NCBI GenBank assembly: GCA_020853705.1
Contig: JADYYK010000210.1
Span: 1-64,000, forward strand
From: Deltaproteobacteria bacterium
Lineage (GTDB): Bacteria > Myxococcota_A > Polyangia > Haliangiales > JADYYK01
Direction of reading: 5' to 3'
Length of the DNA: 64,000 nucleotides
The stretch's first letter is position 1. Every line of letters begins with the position of its first letter. Below are positions 8,204 to 22,231 of this stretch, one piece after another. The notes under the pieces were generated by a model, which had not been told where the DNA came from, made no database searches, and worked only from the letters and a program-made list of their open reading frames with translations. The translations under genes were made by a program, and so were the position numbers.

Positions 8204-9490
8204 ATGACCGAGATCGTCAGCGTTCGAGCGCGCGAGATCCTGGATTCGCGTGGGATGCCCACCGTGGAGGTCGATGTCGAGACCGCCGCGGGTGCGGTCG
8301 GGACCGCCGCGGTGCCTTCGGGGGCGTCGACCGGCATCTACGAGGCGCTCGAGCTGCGCGATGGCGACAAGGCGCGCTACCTCGGCAAGGGCGTGCTCAA
8401 GGCGGTGCGCAACGTCGAGGAGATCACCGCCGAGGTGGTTGGCCTCGATTGCACCGACCAGGCCGGGCTCGACGCGACCATGAACCAGCTCGACGGCACC
8501 CCCAACAAGGGGCGCCTGGGCGCCAACGCCATCCTGGCGGTCAGCATGGCCAACGCGCGCGCCGCGGCGGCGACCTTCGGGCAGCCGCTGTATCGCTACC
8601 TGGGCGGCGTCAACGCGCGCATGCTGCCGGTGCCGCTGCTCAACATCATCAATGGCGGCGCGCACGCCGACAGCGGGCTCGACATCCAGGAGTTCATGGT
8701 GGTGCCCTGGGGCGCGGCCAGCTTCGCGGACGGCCTGCGCATGGGCGCCGAGGTGTTCCACCACCTGAAGGCGCTGCTCAAGGGCAAGAAGCACTCGACC
8801 TCGGTGGGTGACGAGGGCGGCTTCGCGCCGCACCTGGGCAGCTCCGAGGCGGCCATGGAGGTCATCCTCGAGGCCATCCAGAAGGCCGGCTACACGCCGG
8901 GGGCGGACATCGCGCTGGCGCTGGACGTCGCCGCCAGCGAGTGGTGGGACGGCGACAAGAAGCAGTACACCTACGAGGGCAAGGCCACCGACTCGGCGGC
9001 GCTGATCGACATGTACGCGCGCTGGATCGAGAAGTACCCGCTGGTGTCGATCGAGGACGGCCTCGATCAGGACGACTGGGCGGGCTGGAAGCAGCTGACC
9101 GACCGCATGAGCGCGCGCGTGCAGCTGGTCGGTGACGACTTCTTCGTCACCAACGTGACCCGGCTGGCGCGGGGGATCGCCGAGAAGACGACCAACTCGA
9201 TCCTGGTCAAGGTCAACCAGATCGGCACCCTGACCGAGACCCTGGACGCGGTGGCGATGGCGCAGCGCGCCGGCATGACCACGGTCATCTCGCACCGCAG
9301 CGGCGAGACCGAGGACACCTTCATCGCCGACCTCGCGGTGGCCACGAGCAGCGGCATGATCAAGACCGGGTCGGCGTCGCGCTCGGATCGCATCGCCAAG
9401 TACAACCGGCTGCTGCGCATCGCCGAGGAGCTGGGTGAGTCGCAGCAGTACGGCGGCAAGGCCGTGTTCAAGGGTCGCGGGCCGCAGTAG
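8204..9490 (+). CDS. eno: Enolase (phosphopyruvate hydratase)
   Basis: A 428-residue enolase converting 2-phosphoglycerate to phosphoenolpyruvate in glycolysis and gluconeogenesis. It shows the N-terminal REILDSRGMPTVEVDV, the VPSGASTG active-site loop, LLNIINGGAHAD, the catalytic GDEGGFAP loop, the Mg2+ ligand block around SIEDGLDQDDW, the GDDFFVTN segment with the third metal ligand, KVNQIGT with catalytic Lys and SHRSGETED. The length matches the family and nothing is missing. The start ATG has AGGAG 7 nt upstream, partly within a hairpin. A methyltransferase gene follows with a one-base overlap and is probably translationally coupled. Confidence 0.97.
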   Translation: MTEIVSVRAREILDSRGMPTVEVDVETAAGAVGTAAVPSGASTGIYEALELRDGDKARYLGKGVLKAVRNVEEITAEVVGLDCTDQAGLDATMNQLDGTPNKGRLGANAILAVSMANARAAAATFGQPLYRYLGGVNARMLPVPLLNIINGGAHADSGLDIQEFMVVPWGAASFADGLRMGAEVFHHLKALLKGKKHSTSVGDEGGFAPHLGSSEAAMEVILEAIQKAGYTPGADIALALDVAASEWWDGDKKQYTYEGKATDSAALIDMYARWIEKYPLVSIEDGLDQDDWAGWKQLTDRMSARVQLVGDDFFVTNVTRLARGIAEKTTNSILVKVNQIGTLTETLDAVAMAQRAGMTTVISHRSGETEDTFIADLAVATSSGMIKTGSASRSDRIAKYNRLLRIAEELGESQQYGGKAVFKGRGPQ

Positions 9491-10347
9491 TGGTGGCGGC
9501 GGCGGGCATCCCCGGCGGCGGGCGCGTCAGGCCGGCGCGGGAGGACGTGGCGGCGCGCGCGGAGGCGGCGGTGGCGGCCCTGCGCGCACGACCGGGCCAG
9601 ACGCCGCTGGAGATGGCGCGCGCGGCGGTCGATGCCCGGCTGCGCACCGAGGCGCCCGAGCTGCTCGAGCTGCCGACCACCCCGGCCGGGGTGCGCGCGC
9701 GCATCCTGGGCGACCTCGACAGGCTCAACCGGATGACGCGGCTGTATCCGCGCCTGGTCAAGCGGCTGGCGCCGATGATCGAGGCGGCGCGGCTGGCGCG
9801 GCGCGGCCAGCCGGTGCGCATCCTCGATGTCGGGGCGGGCGCCGGCGGCCTGCTGTTCCGGCTGGCCGGCTGGGCGCGCAAGCGGCGCATCCCGGTCGAG
9901 CTGACCGGGGTCGACCACGACGCCGGGGTGGTCGCCGCGGCCACCCGCCACGCCTGGGAGGCCGGCGAGCGCGTCGAGTTCCGCGCCATGGACGCGCGCC
10001 AGCTCGACCTCGGTGACGGCGAGGTCGATGTCGTGGTCACGCAGCTCATGCTGCACCACCTGCCCGCGGGCGACGCCGCCCTGGTGCTGGCCGAGGTCGA
10101 CCGTGTGGCGGCGGTCAACTGGCTGGCCTTCGATCTCAAGCGCAGCGCCGCCGCCCTGCCCGCGCTGTGGGCCTTCCTCAGGCTGACCTCCGAGGCCACC
10201 ACCCGCCACGACGGCCTGACCTCGCTGCGCAAGGCCTACTCGCTGGACGAGGTGCGCGCGCTGGTCGAGGCTGCCGAGCTCGCCGACATCGACGTCAGCG
10301 AGCTCCGGCCGGCCGGGTGGCTGGCCCAGCGGCGCTCGACCCTCTGA
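9490..10347 (+). CDS. Class I SAM-dependent methyltransferase
   Basis: A 285-residue protein starting at GTG 9490, which overlaps the last base of the enolase stop (TAGTG). It shows the SAM-binding motif ILDVGAGAGGLLFRL (about residues 114-128), the acidic motif II (GVDHDAG), motif with FRAMDARQLDL, and VVVTQLMLHHL. This is the pattern of UbiE/ methyltransferase-11 type enzymes. Residues 1-100 are helical and may form the substrate cap. Methyltransferases of this group in myxobacteria are often annotated near polyketide genes, but none are here; the substrate is unknown. Confidence 0.82.
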   Translation: MVAAAGIPGGGRVRPAREDVAARAEAAVAALRARPGQTPLEMARAAVDARLRTEAPELLELPTTPAGVRARILGDLDRLNRMTRLYPRLVKRLAPMIEAARLARRGQPVRILDVGAGAGGLLFRLAGWARKRRIPVELTGVDHDAGVVAAATRHAWEAGERVEFRAMDARQLDLGDGEVDVVVTQLMLHHLPAGDAALVLAEVDRVAAVNWLAFDLKRSAAALPALWAFLRLTSEATTRHDGLTSLRKAYSLDEVRALVEAAELADIDVSELRPAGWLAQRRSTL

Positions 10348-10388
10348 GCAAGCTTCGAGTCCAGCTGCGCTGCCCCGGCCGTGGCGGC

Positions 10389-11105
10389 TCAGCGACGACG
10401 GCGCAGGACGAACAGGGCCGCGGCGACGGCCGCGCCTCCGACCGCGGCGGCGGTCGCCAGGCGACGGTTGCGCTTGCGCTTGCGCTTGCGCCGCTCGTCG
10501 AGGTCGACCGACAGGCGGTGGCCCCGGCGCACGGCCTCGACGTGCGCCCTCACCGCGGCGATGCGCTCGGCCAGCGGGGGATGGCGTCGCGTCCAGCCGG
10601 GGCGGCCCAGCCAGCCGTCGATGTCACCGTAGTCCACCACCACATTGGCCAGGTGCTCGAACGCGGCGACGCAGCGCTCGGGGTCGTAACCGGCGTCGAG
10701 GCACAGCTCGATGCCCAGGAGGTCGGCGTCGCGCTCGTGGTCGGCGCCGGCGATGCGCTGCTGCAGGTAAGCGATGGCGAGCCGCACCGGCAAGAGCAGC
10801 CAGCCCCTGGGCAGCGCCGGGACGTGGCCCAGCCGGTGGTGCGCCAGCTCGTGCGCCACGACCATGGCCGTGGCGTCGTCGTCCGCCATGCGCTCCAGCA
10901 ACCTGCGGCTGAAGTAGATGGTGCGGCCGGGCCCGGTGAAGGCGGTGTGCGCCTCGCTCCACAGCACGAGGGTGTGCAGACGCTCGGCAGCGGGGACGCC
11001 CGGCTGCAGGCGCTCGTCGACGCGCGTCGTCCGCTCCACCACCCAGCCCTCACGCTCGACCACGAACTCGCGCTCGATCTCTGCGCGCAGCGCGTCCTCA
11101 CCCAT
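10389..11105 (-). CDS. M48-family metallopeptidase with C-terminal membrane anchor
   Basis: A 238-residue protein with HELAHH (zinc-binding HExxH, about residue 85) and the later HERDADLLG segment providing the third ligand Glu, typical of M48 peptidases such as HtpX/Ste24 and soluble BepA-like proteins. A Lys/Arg-rich stretch precedes one C-terminal hydrophobic helix (about 215-234), so it is probably tail-anchored with the catalytic part in the cytosol; orientation is uncertain. It lies 4 nt downstream of the acyl-CoA dehydrogenase gene at the end of the leftward Ccm gene train, but no functional link to cytochrome maturation is evident. Confidence 0.75.
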   Translation of the reverse strand: MGEDALRAEIEREFVVEREGWVVERTTRVDERLQPGVPAAERLHTLVLWSEAHTAFTGPGRTIYFSRRLLERMADDDATAMVVAHELAHHRLGHVPALPRGWLLLPVRLAIAYLQQRIAGADHERDADLLGIELCLDAGYDPERCVAAFEHLANVVVDYGDIDGWLGRPGWTRRHPPLAERIAAVRAHVEAVRRGHRLSVDLDERRKRKRKRNRRLATAAAVGGAAVAAALFVLRRRR

Positions 11106-11109
11106 GGTG

Positions 11110-12255
<1,146 letters not shown>

Positions 12256-12257
12256 GA

Positions 12258-12479
12258 CTAAGCCTTCTCCTTGCTGTCTGCGGGTGCTGCGTTGTCCTTG
12301 CCACCGGCGCTGGCGGCAGCGCGAGCGGCGGCGCGCGCGGCCTTGGCGGCCACGCGGTCCTCCTCGCGCCGGGCCTTCGCCGCCAGGGCGTCGCGCGCGG
12401 CGCGGCCCCCCAGGATGAAGCCGAGTACGATCCCGACCGCCAGGATCATCGGGATGTAGATGAAGTGGCCGGACGTCAT
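12258..12479 (-). CDS. Small single-pass membrane protein in ccm cluster
   Basis: A 73-residue protein with one N-terminal transmembrane helix (about residues 6-26, YIPMILAVGIVLGFILGG) and a long Ala/Arg/Lys-rich helical tail likely to be cytosolic. Its ATG overlaps the stop of the CcmD-like gene by four bases (ATGA), so translation is probably coupled. The size and topology are like CcmD, but the better CcmD candidate is the preceding gene. No domain recognised; a helper subunit of the haem exporter is one possibility. Confidence 0.7.
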   Translation of the reverse strand: MTSGHFIYIPMILAVGIVLGFILGGRAARDALAAKARREEDRVAAKAARAAARAAASAGGKDNAAPADSKEKA

Positions 12480-12910
12480 GCCGGACCGGAACCGGCCTGG
12501 GTCGCCGCCTTGATGCGCGCCTCCAGCGAGGCGATCTCCCCCTCCAGCTTGCGCTGGCGCAGGAACATGAAGACCACGAAGCCGACCACCAGGGCCCACA
12601 TGATGCCGTAGGCGATGAGCACGAACTGCTTCTGGTCGGCGAAGAACTTCGACTGCTCCTGCTCCATCTCACGGCGGCGCTGGCCGATGAGCTCGGCGGT
12701 GATGCCCTCGCGCACCTGGGTGCGCAGGGTCTCGTCGCTCTCGATGAGCAGCTGCAGCTGGCGGCGCTGCGTCGCGCTGAGCTCGGTGCCCGGGTTGGGG
12801 ATGCCGGTCGGGGCCACCGGGGCCACCGCGTTCTGTCCGCGTGCCAGCCCGGGAGCGACGACGGCGGTGAGGATCAGCGCGGCAAATACCAGAGAAAGCC
12901 TTGTCGGCAT
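12476..12910 (-). CDS. CcmD-like membrane protein
   Basis: A 144-residue protein with an N-terminal signal-like hydrophobic segment (about 5-25), a helical region with charged residues (45-90), a transmembrane helix (about 96-115, YGIMWALVVGFVVFMFL) and then RQRKLEGEIASLEARI, a short coiled coil. The helix followed by a basic, coiled tail is the hallmark of CcmD, which holds haem-loaded CcmE on the CcmAB-C complex. The position directly after ccmC supports it. It is much longer than standard CcmD (about 60 residues) owing to the extra N-terminal part, as seen in CcmD-family proteins from other phyla. The gap to ccmC is 1 nt. Confidence 0.65.
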   Translation of the reverse strand: MPTRLSLVFAALILTAVVAPGLARGQNAVAPVAPTGIPNPGTELSATQRRQLQLLIESDETLRTQVREGITAELIGQRRREMEQEQSKFFADQKQFVLIAYGIMWALVVGFVVFMFLRQRKLEGEIASLEARIKAATQAGSGPA

Positions 12911-12911
12911 G

Positions 12912-13607
12912 TCAAGCCTCCAGATCTTCGGCGGCCAGCTCGAGCGCCTCCAGGCGCGCGCGGCTGCGGCCCAGGCGCTTGCGGACGCTGTAGATCAGCG
13001 TGAACAGGATGATGAACAGCAGCGCCGAGGTGTACAGCGCGGGACGCATGCGGTTGTCGAGCGTGGGCACCACGGTGTTCTGCGGGTGCTGGGTGCGCCA
13101 CAGCTGGGTCGACCAGTACACCAGCGGCACGTCGACCGCGCCGAAGATGCCGATGCCGGCGGCCAGGCGCTCCATGCCGGGGCCGCCGTAGCGACGCACC
13201 AGCACATAGGCGATGGCGATCATCCACAGCAGCAGCGACGACACCAGGCGCGCCTCCCAGATCCAGTACTTGGACCAGTGCGCCTTGGCCCAGATCGGGC
13301 CGGTGGTCATCACGATGGCGCCGAACAGCACCGCGATGGCGGCCGAGGCCTGCGCGGCCTGGTCCCAGCGGTCGTCGCGCTTGGCCAGGTAGATCCCGCT
13401 GCACACGCCGCAGGTGATGATGGCCAGGAACATCGTCCACGCCGAGGGCACGTGGTAGTAGAAGATCTTCTGGCTGAAGAACATGCCGTCGGGCAGCGGC
13501 GCGCGGAACGCCATCAGCGGCAGCACGATGAAGCCGGCGCCGGCGATGACTGCGGCGATGATGAACGGGATCGGGTTGGCGATCTTGTCGGGCTTGGTTT
13601 CGGCCAT
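12912..13607 (-). CDS. ccmC: Haem exporter/transfer protein CcmC
   Basis: A 231-residue polytopic membrane protein. About six hydrophobic helices are visible together with the tryptophan-rich haem-handling motif (SKYWIWEARLVSSLLLW), which corresponds to the WWD domain of CcmC, and a flanking conserved His (KIFYYHVPSAW). CcmC loads haem onto CcmE on the periplasmic side. The Asp of the canonical WWD block is Glu here (WEAR). The gene starts 2 nt downstream of ccmB and is followed by the CcmD-like gene after 1 nt, the standard order ccmA-B-C-D. Confidence 0.9.
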   Translation of the reverse strand: MAETKPDKIANPIPFIIAAVIAGAGFIVLPLMAFRAPLPDGMFFSQKIFYYHVPSAWTMFLAIITCGVCSGIYLAKRDDRWDQAAQASAAIAVLFGAIVMTTGPIWAKAHWSKYWIWEARLVSSLLLWMIAIAYVLVRRYGGPGMERLAAGIGIFGAVDVPLVYWSTQLWRTQHPQNTVVPTLDNRMRPALYTSALLFIILFTLIYSVRKRLGRSRARLEALELAAEDLEA

Positions 13608-13609
13608 GG

Positions 13610-14290
13610 CTACTCCGTGGTGAGGGCCTCGAACGCCCACAGGGCGACGACCAGGAAGATGAGATCGAACGCGGACAGCGCCTGGATCCAGAACCAGGCC
13701 CGCCCCGGCTGCGGCCGCGCGTCCAGCAGCGCGGAGGTCCCCACCGTGCCCGCGATCAGCGCCGGCACCGTGAGCGGATACAGGATGACCGCCAGCAGCA
13801 CGTCGCGCGCGCGCGCCTTCAGGAGCAGGGTCCCGAAGATGGCGCCCACGATGGCGAAGCCGAAGCTGCCCAGCAGCAGGAGCAGCGCCAGCGGCAGCGG
13901 GTCGCGCCCCAGCGGGGCGTCGAACAGCACCGCGATCAGCGGCGCCACCACCGCGGCGGTCACCGACATGAAGACGGTGACGCCGAGCGCCTTGCCGACC
14001 AGGATGGCGCCGCGATCCGCGGGCGACATCAGCAGGCCGTGCAGGGTGTCGGCCTCGCGCTCGCGCTCGAAGTTGCGGCCCAGGCCCAGGGCGCCCGAGA
14101 AGGCCAGCGACACCCACAAGATCCCGCCCGCGACGTCGCCGACCGGGCGGCCATCGCGCACGAAGGCCAGCGAGAACACCAGCACGACCATGCAGGCGAA
14201 GAAGACCATCGCGGTCAGCACGTCGCGCGCGCGGAACTCGACCACCAGGTCCTTCCACAGCATCAGGCCGGCCTGACGCAGGAACCTCAT
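13610..14290 (-). CDS. ccmB: Haem exporter permease CcmB
   Basis: A 226-residue membrane protein with six predicted helices and the typical CcmB opening (LMLWKDLVVEFRARD) and FEREREADTLHGLLMSPADR loop. Together with the ATPase CcmA it forms an ABC-type complex that releases haem-loaded CcmE from CcmC. The ATG at 14290 begins MRFLRQAG; upstream in-frame codons run into a heptamer array and are not used. Unlike the rest of the cluster, the space to ccmA is 139 bp, and it carries the period-7 repeats. Confidence 0.9.
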   Translation of the reverse strand: MRFLRQAGLMLWKDLVVEFRARDVLTAMVFFACMVVLVFSLAFVRDGRPVGDVAGGILWVSLAFSGALGLGRNFEREREADTLHGLLMSPADRGAILVGKALGVTVFMSVTAAVVAPLIAVLFDAPLGRDPLPLALLLLLGSFGFAIVGAIFGTLLLKARARDVLLAVILYPLTVPALIAGTVGTSALLDARPQPGRAWFWIQALSAFDLIFLVVALWAFEALTTE

Positions 14291-14370
14291 GGCCGCCCCG
14301 CCTTCGGCTGCGCCTGCGCGTGCCCCTGCGTGCTCGCCATGGTGGAGGTCAGCATACATCAGCGTCATAC

Positions 14371-14429
14371 ATCGGACGTCGGCCATCGGGCATCGGCCAT
14401 CGGGGATCGGGCATCCACGGCCATCGGGC
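14371..14429. repeat. Period-7 tandem repeat (ATCGGVC type) between ccmA and ccmB
   Basis: Six consecutive heptamers (14371-14412: ATCGGAC, GTCGGCC, ATCGGGC, ATCGGCC, ATCGGGG, ATCGGGC) and one more after a short break, ending at 14429 right against the ccmA stop codon (14430-14432 on the complement). Confidence 0.8.
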
Positions 14430-15238
<809 letters not shown>

Positions 15239-15242
<4 letters not shown>

Positions 15243-17095
15243 GCCGCGACCTCGTCGATGAGCCGATCGAGCTCGCGCAGCGAACGCTCCAGCTCGGCCT
15301 GCTTGTCCTTGCGCGCGCGCAGGTAGCTGCGCTCGTCGAGCTCGCCCTGCTTGTGCCGCCGCGCCAGCGCGGCCAGCTGCGCATACAGGCGCTCGATGTC
15401 GTGGTCGAGCTGGACCCGACGGCGCGCGGTGCGGCCGACCACGCCATAGGACGCCAGCATGGCGATGAGGATGCCGCCGATGAGCAGCAGGCTGGCCAGC
15501 ACCACCGCGATGGTGCGGCGCTGCTTGAAGCCGGGCGGCGGCCGCGGCAGGCCGCGGAAGGTCAGGTTGAGGTGACCGCCGCGCTCGATGCCCTCGCCCG
15601 AGAAGCGCAGGAAGGTGCGGCCGTCGCCGGTGTTGACCGGCTCGCGACGCGCGCTGGGCGGCGCCTCGACGGTCAGCTCGGGCAGCTGGTCGACCGCGAT
15701 CAGCCACTGCACCATGCCCAGCGGCGCGGCCCAGCGCAGCGCGACCTCGCCGTCCTCGACCGGCATCGCGAAGTTGAGCTGCACCGACTCCTGCCCGGGC
15801 GCCAGCGAGCCGCGCCAGGCCAGCCCCTTGCCGTCGACCACCTTGATGAGCGAGGCCTTGTCGGGCGACACCGAGGCCCCGGCGAAGCCGCGCGGCAGCG
15901 GCAGGATCAGCCCTTTTTCCCCGAAATCGATGGGCGCCCCGGTGACGTTGGCGATGGTGTACTCGGCCTGGAAGCGCAGGAAGCTGTCGTCCAGCTCGGC
16001 GCCGGCGTGGACCGCGACCAGCACGGTGTCGTTGACCACCATGACCATGGCCGAGCCCAGCGCGCCGGGCACCAGGTGGAACGGGCGCGAGCGGAACACG
16101 GTGCCCTCGCGCCGCGCCTCGATGGCGTAGATCTGGTCGTCGGCCTGGGACAGCGAGGTCCAGGTCAGCCGGCCGTCCTGGCTGGTCACGGTGGCGCCGA
16201 GCTGCTTGCGACCGCCCTCGCCGATGGTGTAGAGGCCCGCGTCGACGTTGCTCGCCGGGGTCTGGTCGTTCATGAAGACGCCCACCAGCAGGCCGCCCGC
16301 GGGCGCCTGATCCGAGGCCACCACCTGATCGGGGACCATGCCGGGATCGGCGCGCGCCGCGGTCAGCACCATCATCTGGCCGCCATCGGGCGCCAGCACC
16401 ACGGCGCCCGACACCACCTCCTTGCCGTCGACCATGGCCAGGACGTAGTAGGCGAAGCGGCGATCCAGGTTCTTGAACACCACGCGACCCTTGCTGTCGG
16501 TGACCACGCGCTGCCGGGTGTAGGTGCCCTTGGAGTCGACCCCGATGAGGTCGATCCAGTGGTTGACCGCGGCCGAGCCCCAGCCGTTGCGCAGCAGGGT
16601 GACCTGCAGCGAGCGCAGCGGCACGGTGTCGGTCGGGATGGCGATGCCGTGGGCCTGCCCGGGATCCGGCATGCCGGCGGGCGCGTCGTCGGGCGGACCG
16701 TCGTCGGGATTGGCCTTGGGCAGGTCGGTGGCTGACGGCGGCGTGGTCAGCAGCAGGGCGATGCCGGTGTCGGACGGCAGGGTGAAGGACTGCGACTCGA
16801 GCTCGATGCCGTCGACGGTGGCGCGCGCCACCAGGTCGGCGGTGCCGGGGGCCAGGCCGTCGAAGCGGGCGCGCCCCTCGGCGTCGGTCCTGGCCTTGCG
16901 GGTGCCCAGGGCGACCTCGACGTCGGTGGCGCGCTTGGCCAGCGAGCCGCGGATGACGCGGACGGTGACGCTGCCGGCTGGCAGGTTGGGCTCCGGCCGC
17001 GGGATGCCGTGCATCTGGCGCACGTCGATCTGCTGCGCCGCCGCGGCGCCCGTCAGCGCACAGAGCAGGAGGGCGGCGCGACCGAGCCTGCTCAT
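15239..17095 (-). CDS. Exported Ig/carboxypeptidase-regulatory-like membrane protein in ccm cluster
   Basis: A 618-residue protein with a signal peptide (MSRLGRAALLLCALTGAAAAQ), several beta-sandwich segments with the carboxypeptidase-regulatory pattern (for example GTRKARTDAEGRARFDGLAPG near 65-85 and DSKGRVVFKNLD near 200), one transmembrane helix near residue 535 and a charged coiled-coil tail (LDHDIERLYAQLAALARRHK) in the cytosol. Its overlaps on both sides (ATGA with the gene before, CTGA with ccmA after) make it an integral part of the ccm operon. It is not a known Ccm subunit; a periplasmic scaffold or chaperone for apocytochromes is speculative. Confidence 0.78.
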
Positions 17096-17854
17096 GACGC
17101 GGCCCCGGTCAGCGACTTGCCGCACTTCTTGCAGAACTCGGCGTCGTTGTCGTTGACCACGCCGCAGCTGCAGGTGAGGCTGGCGCTGGGCTTGCTCCGG
17201 TCGAGCTCGACCTTTTCGGGCTTGGTCTTTTCGGCCTTGTCGGTACTGGCCTTGTCGGCCTTGTCGGCCTCGGCCTTGTGGGCCTTGTCGGGCGCCGCCG
17301 CGGCTGGCGCGGCTGCTGCCGCGGCGGCCACCGGCACCCCGGTGCGCGCCGCGCTGGCCTCGGCGCGCGCCACGCGGACCGCGATCTCGCGCTCGATCAT
17401 GCTGGCGTAGTCGGGCTCCTTGGCGTCGAGCTCGCGGATGACGCGCACGGCGCGGGTGCGGTAGCGGCCCGCGATCTCGTTGAAGTCCTCCAGCGAGATC
17501 TTGTTCATCTGGTGGTCGAACTCCAGCTCCTTGATGGCCTTGAGCAGCCAGTACTTCTCGCGCTCGAGCTCGCGCCGGCGCCAGCCGGTGGCCGGCCCCG
17601 CCACCTTGGGGCCCTTGTCGACCGCCACCAGCACCGCGACCATCTTGTAGGCCCACACCAGCGTGGCCAGGATGGCCGACATGCCGAGGATCATGAAGAC
17701 GGCGCGAGCGCTGGCCTCGTAGCTCAGCAGGTAGAACGTCCCGCCCAGCACGTTGACGGCCAGGAACATGAGCAGGCGGAAGCGCATGAAGCGCTCGAAG
17801 GCGCTGAGCGGCACCCGCTCGCGCTCTACCGCGTGTTCGACCTTCGGAGCCTCC

Positions 17855-17877
<23 letters not shown>
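17092..17877 (-). CDS. Membrane protein with C-terminal zinc ribbon, ccm cluster
   Basis: A 261-residue protein: two hydrophobic helices (about 33-85), a charged helical region (RRELEREKYWLLKAIKELEFDHQMNKISLEDFNEIAGRY split across 105-145), a long Ala/Lys/Asp linker, and a C-terminal ribbon with CSCG...CKKCG cysteines. The helical region with KELEFDHQMNKIS resembles segments found in proteins beside ccm genes in other delta-proteobacteria, where a CcmI-like role has been suggested; this is a weak analogy. The ATG at 17877 overlaps the end of the ccmF fusion gene by 23 bp. Confidence 0.7.
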
Positions 17878-20575
<2,698 letters not shown>

Positions 20576-20579
20576 CACG

Positions 20580-20993
20580 TCACATGCCGCCAGCCCCGCC
20601 CTGTTTGTACTTGGACGCGCACTTGGCGGACAGCTCGGTGGAGGCGAACGTGTTGGGCCCGGTCAGGCGCCCGGTGGCGACGACCTCGGAGTTGTCCTTG
20701 GCGGTGTCGGGGAACTCGCCGCCGACCTGCGACACCGAGATGACCTGGCCCTTCCACTCCAGATCGAAGTGGTAGTGGGTCTGCTGGTCGACGATCGGTT
20801 TGCGGATGGTGCCCGGCACGATGTGGCCATGGATCTTGAGCAGCTTGCCCTCGAAGTCGGACGGCTTCATCGCGACCTCGTCGACATGCTTGTAGAGCGC
20901 GCTGGCCTCCGAGCCCGACATGGCCAGGAGCGAGACGGCACTGCCGACCAGGACGACGGTCACGAGCACTTTGACGATGCGGCTACGTGTCAT
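20580..20993 (-). CDS. ccmE: Haem chaperone CcmE, cysteine (CxxxY) type
   Basis: A 137-residue protein with an N-terminal membrane anchor (about 7-25) and the OB-fold of CcmE (IHGHIVPGTIRK, THYHFDLEWKGQVISV, GEFPDTAKDNSEVVATG). CcmE carries haem covalently in the periplasm between CcmC and CcmF. In the usual protein haem is bound by the His of an HxxxY motif; here the corresponding site is LSAKCASKY, with Cys125 and Tyr129 (CxxxY). This variant is known from Desulfovibrio and archaea (System I*). It heads the ccm gene group, about 110 bp after moaA. Confidence 0.92.
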   Translation of the reverse strand: MTRSRIVKVLVTVVLVGSAVSLLAMSGSEASALYKHVDEVAMKPSDFEGKLLKIHGHIVPGTIRKPIVDQQTHYHFDLEWKGQVISVSQVGGEFPDTAKDNSEVVATGRLTGPNTFASTELSAKCASKYKQGGAGGM

Positions 20994-21103
20994 GGGAGAC
21001 CTCGGTTCAGGGGCGCGTTCGCCAATCCCTTCAACAACCTAGCAGTCTGTCTGTGCAAAGACAACGCCACCCGAGGCCGTGTCCTGTTTCCACGTCGTTG
21101 CGA

Positions 21104-22231
21104 TCAGCCGCCGGTGGCGATCATGGCCTTCTTGGGGGCACCGCACCCCAGGGTGGTGAACTCGTGCCCCCGCCGCTTGTCGCCCAGGGCGTGGGCGATG
21201 GCGCGGCCCAGATCCTCTGCATTGGTCCCGGCTTGCACCGCGCTGCGCAGATCGACGGCGTCGTCGAAGGCCAGGCAGGCGTGCATGCGACCGGCGGAGT
21301 CGATGCGCACCCGGTTGCAGTCATCGCAGAAGGACTCCGTCACGGGGGAGATGATGCCGACACGGGTGTCATCGTTGCGCGATGGCAGCAGGTAGTAGCG
21401 CGCCGGACCGCCGCCGCGGTGGCTGCCGGGATCATCGTCGGCGCGCAGAATCTGCAACTGCTCCCCGGGCGCACCCAGGCCGGCCGCAAGGATTGCGCGC
21501 ACCTCTGCGGCGGGCAGAAACTCGCCAGGGACGAACAGGCGGCCGCCCGCCATCGGCATCTGCTCGATGAAGCGGGGGGTGATGCCGCGCTCCCAGGCCC
21601 AGCTGGTCAAGGCCGGCAGCTCGTCGTGGTTGAAGCCGCGCAGGGCGACGGCGTTGAGCTTGATGGCGCGGAAGCCCAGCGACGAGCAGAGCTCGGTGCC
21701 CGCCAGGACACGGGCAAGGTTGCCCCGACGTGTGATGGCGCGAAAGCGCACTGGATCGAGGGTGTCGATGCTGATGTTGAGGCGGTGCAGGCCGGCGCGG
21801 CGCAGCGGCCCGGCCAGCTCGAGCAGGCGCTCGCCGTTGGTCGACAGCGCGACGTCGGTGATGCCAGGGATGGCGACCACGCGGGCCACGATGTCGGGGA
21901 GGTCGCGGCGCAGCGTGGGCTCGCCACCGGTCAGGCGCACGCGGGTCACGCCGGTGGCGGCGAAGGCGGCGATGATGGCGCCGAGCTCGCTGGCGCTGGC
22001 GACGTCCTCGTGCGGCGTGACCTCGTGCGAGCCGTCGTCCGGCATGCAGTAGGTGCAGCGGTAGTTGCAGCGATCGGTCAGCGACACGCGCAGGTAGGTG
22101 ACCCGACGCGCGAAGCCGTCGATGAGCTGGTGCGGCGCCGGCTCGGCGCGGTCGATCACGGCGGCGTCGCCGGGCAGCACGGGCAGGCGCACCCGCGCGG
22201 CGGGGGCGGGGGCGGTGGCGGCGGCGGTCAT
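21104..22231 (-). CDS. moaA: GTP 3',8-cyclase MoaA (molybdenum cofactor)
   Basis: A 375-residue radical SAM enzyme that makes the cyclic intermediate of molybdopterin synthesis from GTP. The N-terminal [4Fe-4S] motif CNYRCTYC, GGEPTLR, the SAM-binding segments, the second cluster region FCDDCNRVRIDSAGRMHACL and the C-terminal GG dipeptide required for activity are all present. The N-terminus is about 35 residues longer than in E. coli MoaA. Its ATG overlaps the moaB stop by four bases (ATGA). Mo-cofactor synthesis may serve an enzyme such as formate dehydrogenase or a nitrate reductase elsewhere in the genome. Confidence 0.95.
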   Translation of the reverse strand: MTAAATAPAPAARVRLPVLPGDAAVIDRAEPAPHQLIDGFARRVTYLRVSLTDRCNYRCTYCMPDDGSHEVTPHEDVASASELGAIIAAFAATGVTRVRLTGGEPTLRRDLPDIVARVVAIPGITDVALSTNGERLLELAGPLRRAGLHRLNISIDTLDPVRFRAITRRGNLARVLAGTELCSSLGFRAIKLNAVALRGFNHDELPALTSWAWERGITPRFIEQMPMAGGRLFVPGEFLPAAEVRAILAAGLGAPGEQLQILRADDDPGSHRGGGPARYYLLPSRNDDTRVGIISPVTESFCDDCNRVRIDSAGRMHACLAFDDAVDLRSAVQAGTNAEDLGRAIAHALGDKRRGHEFTTLGCGAPKKAMIATGG

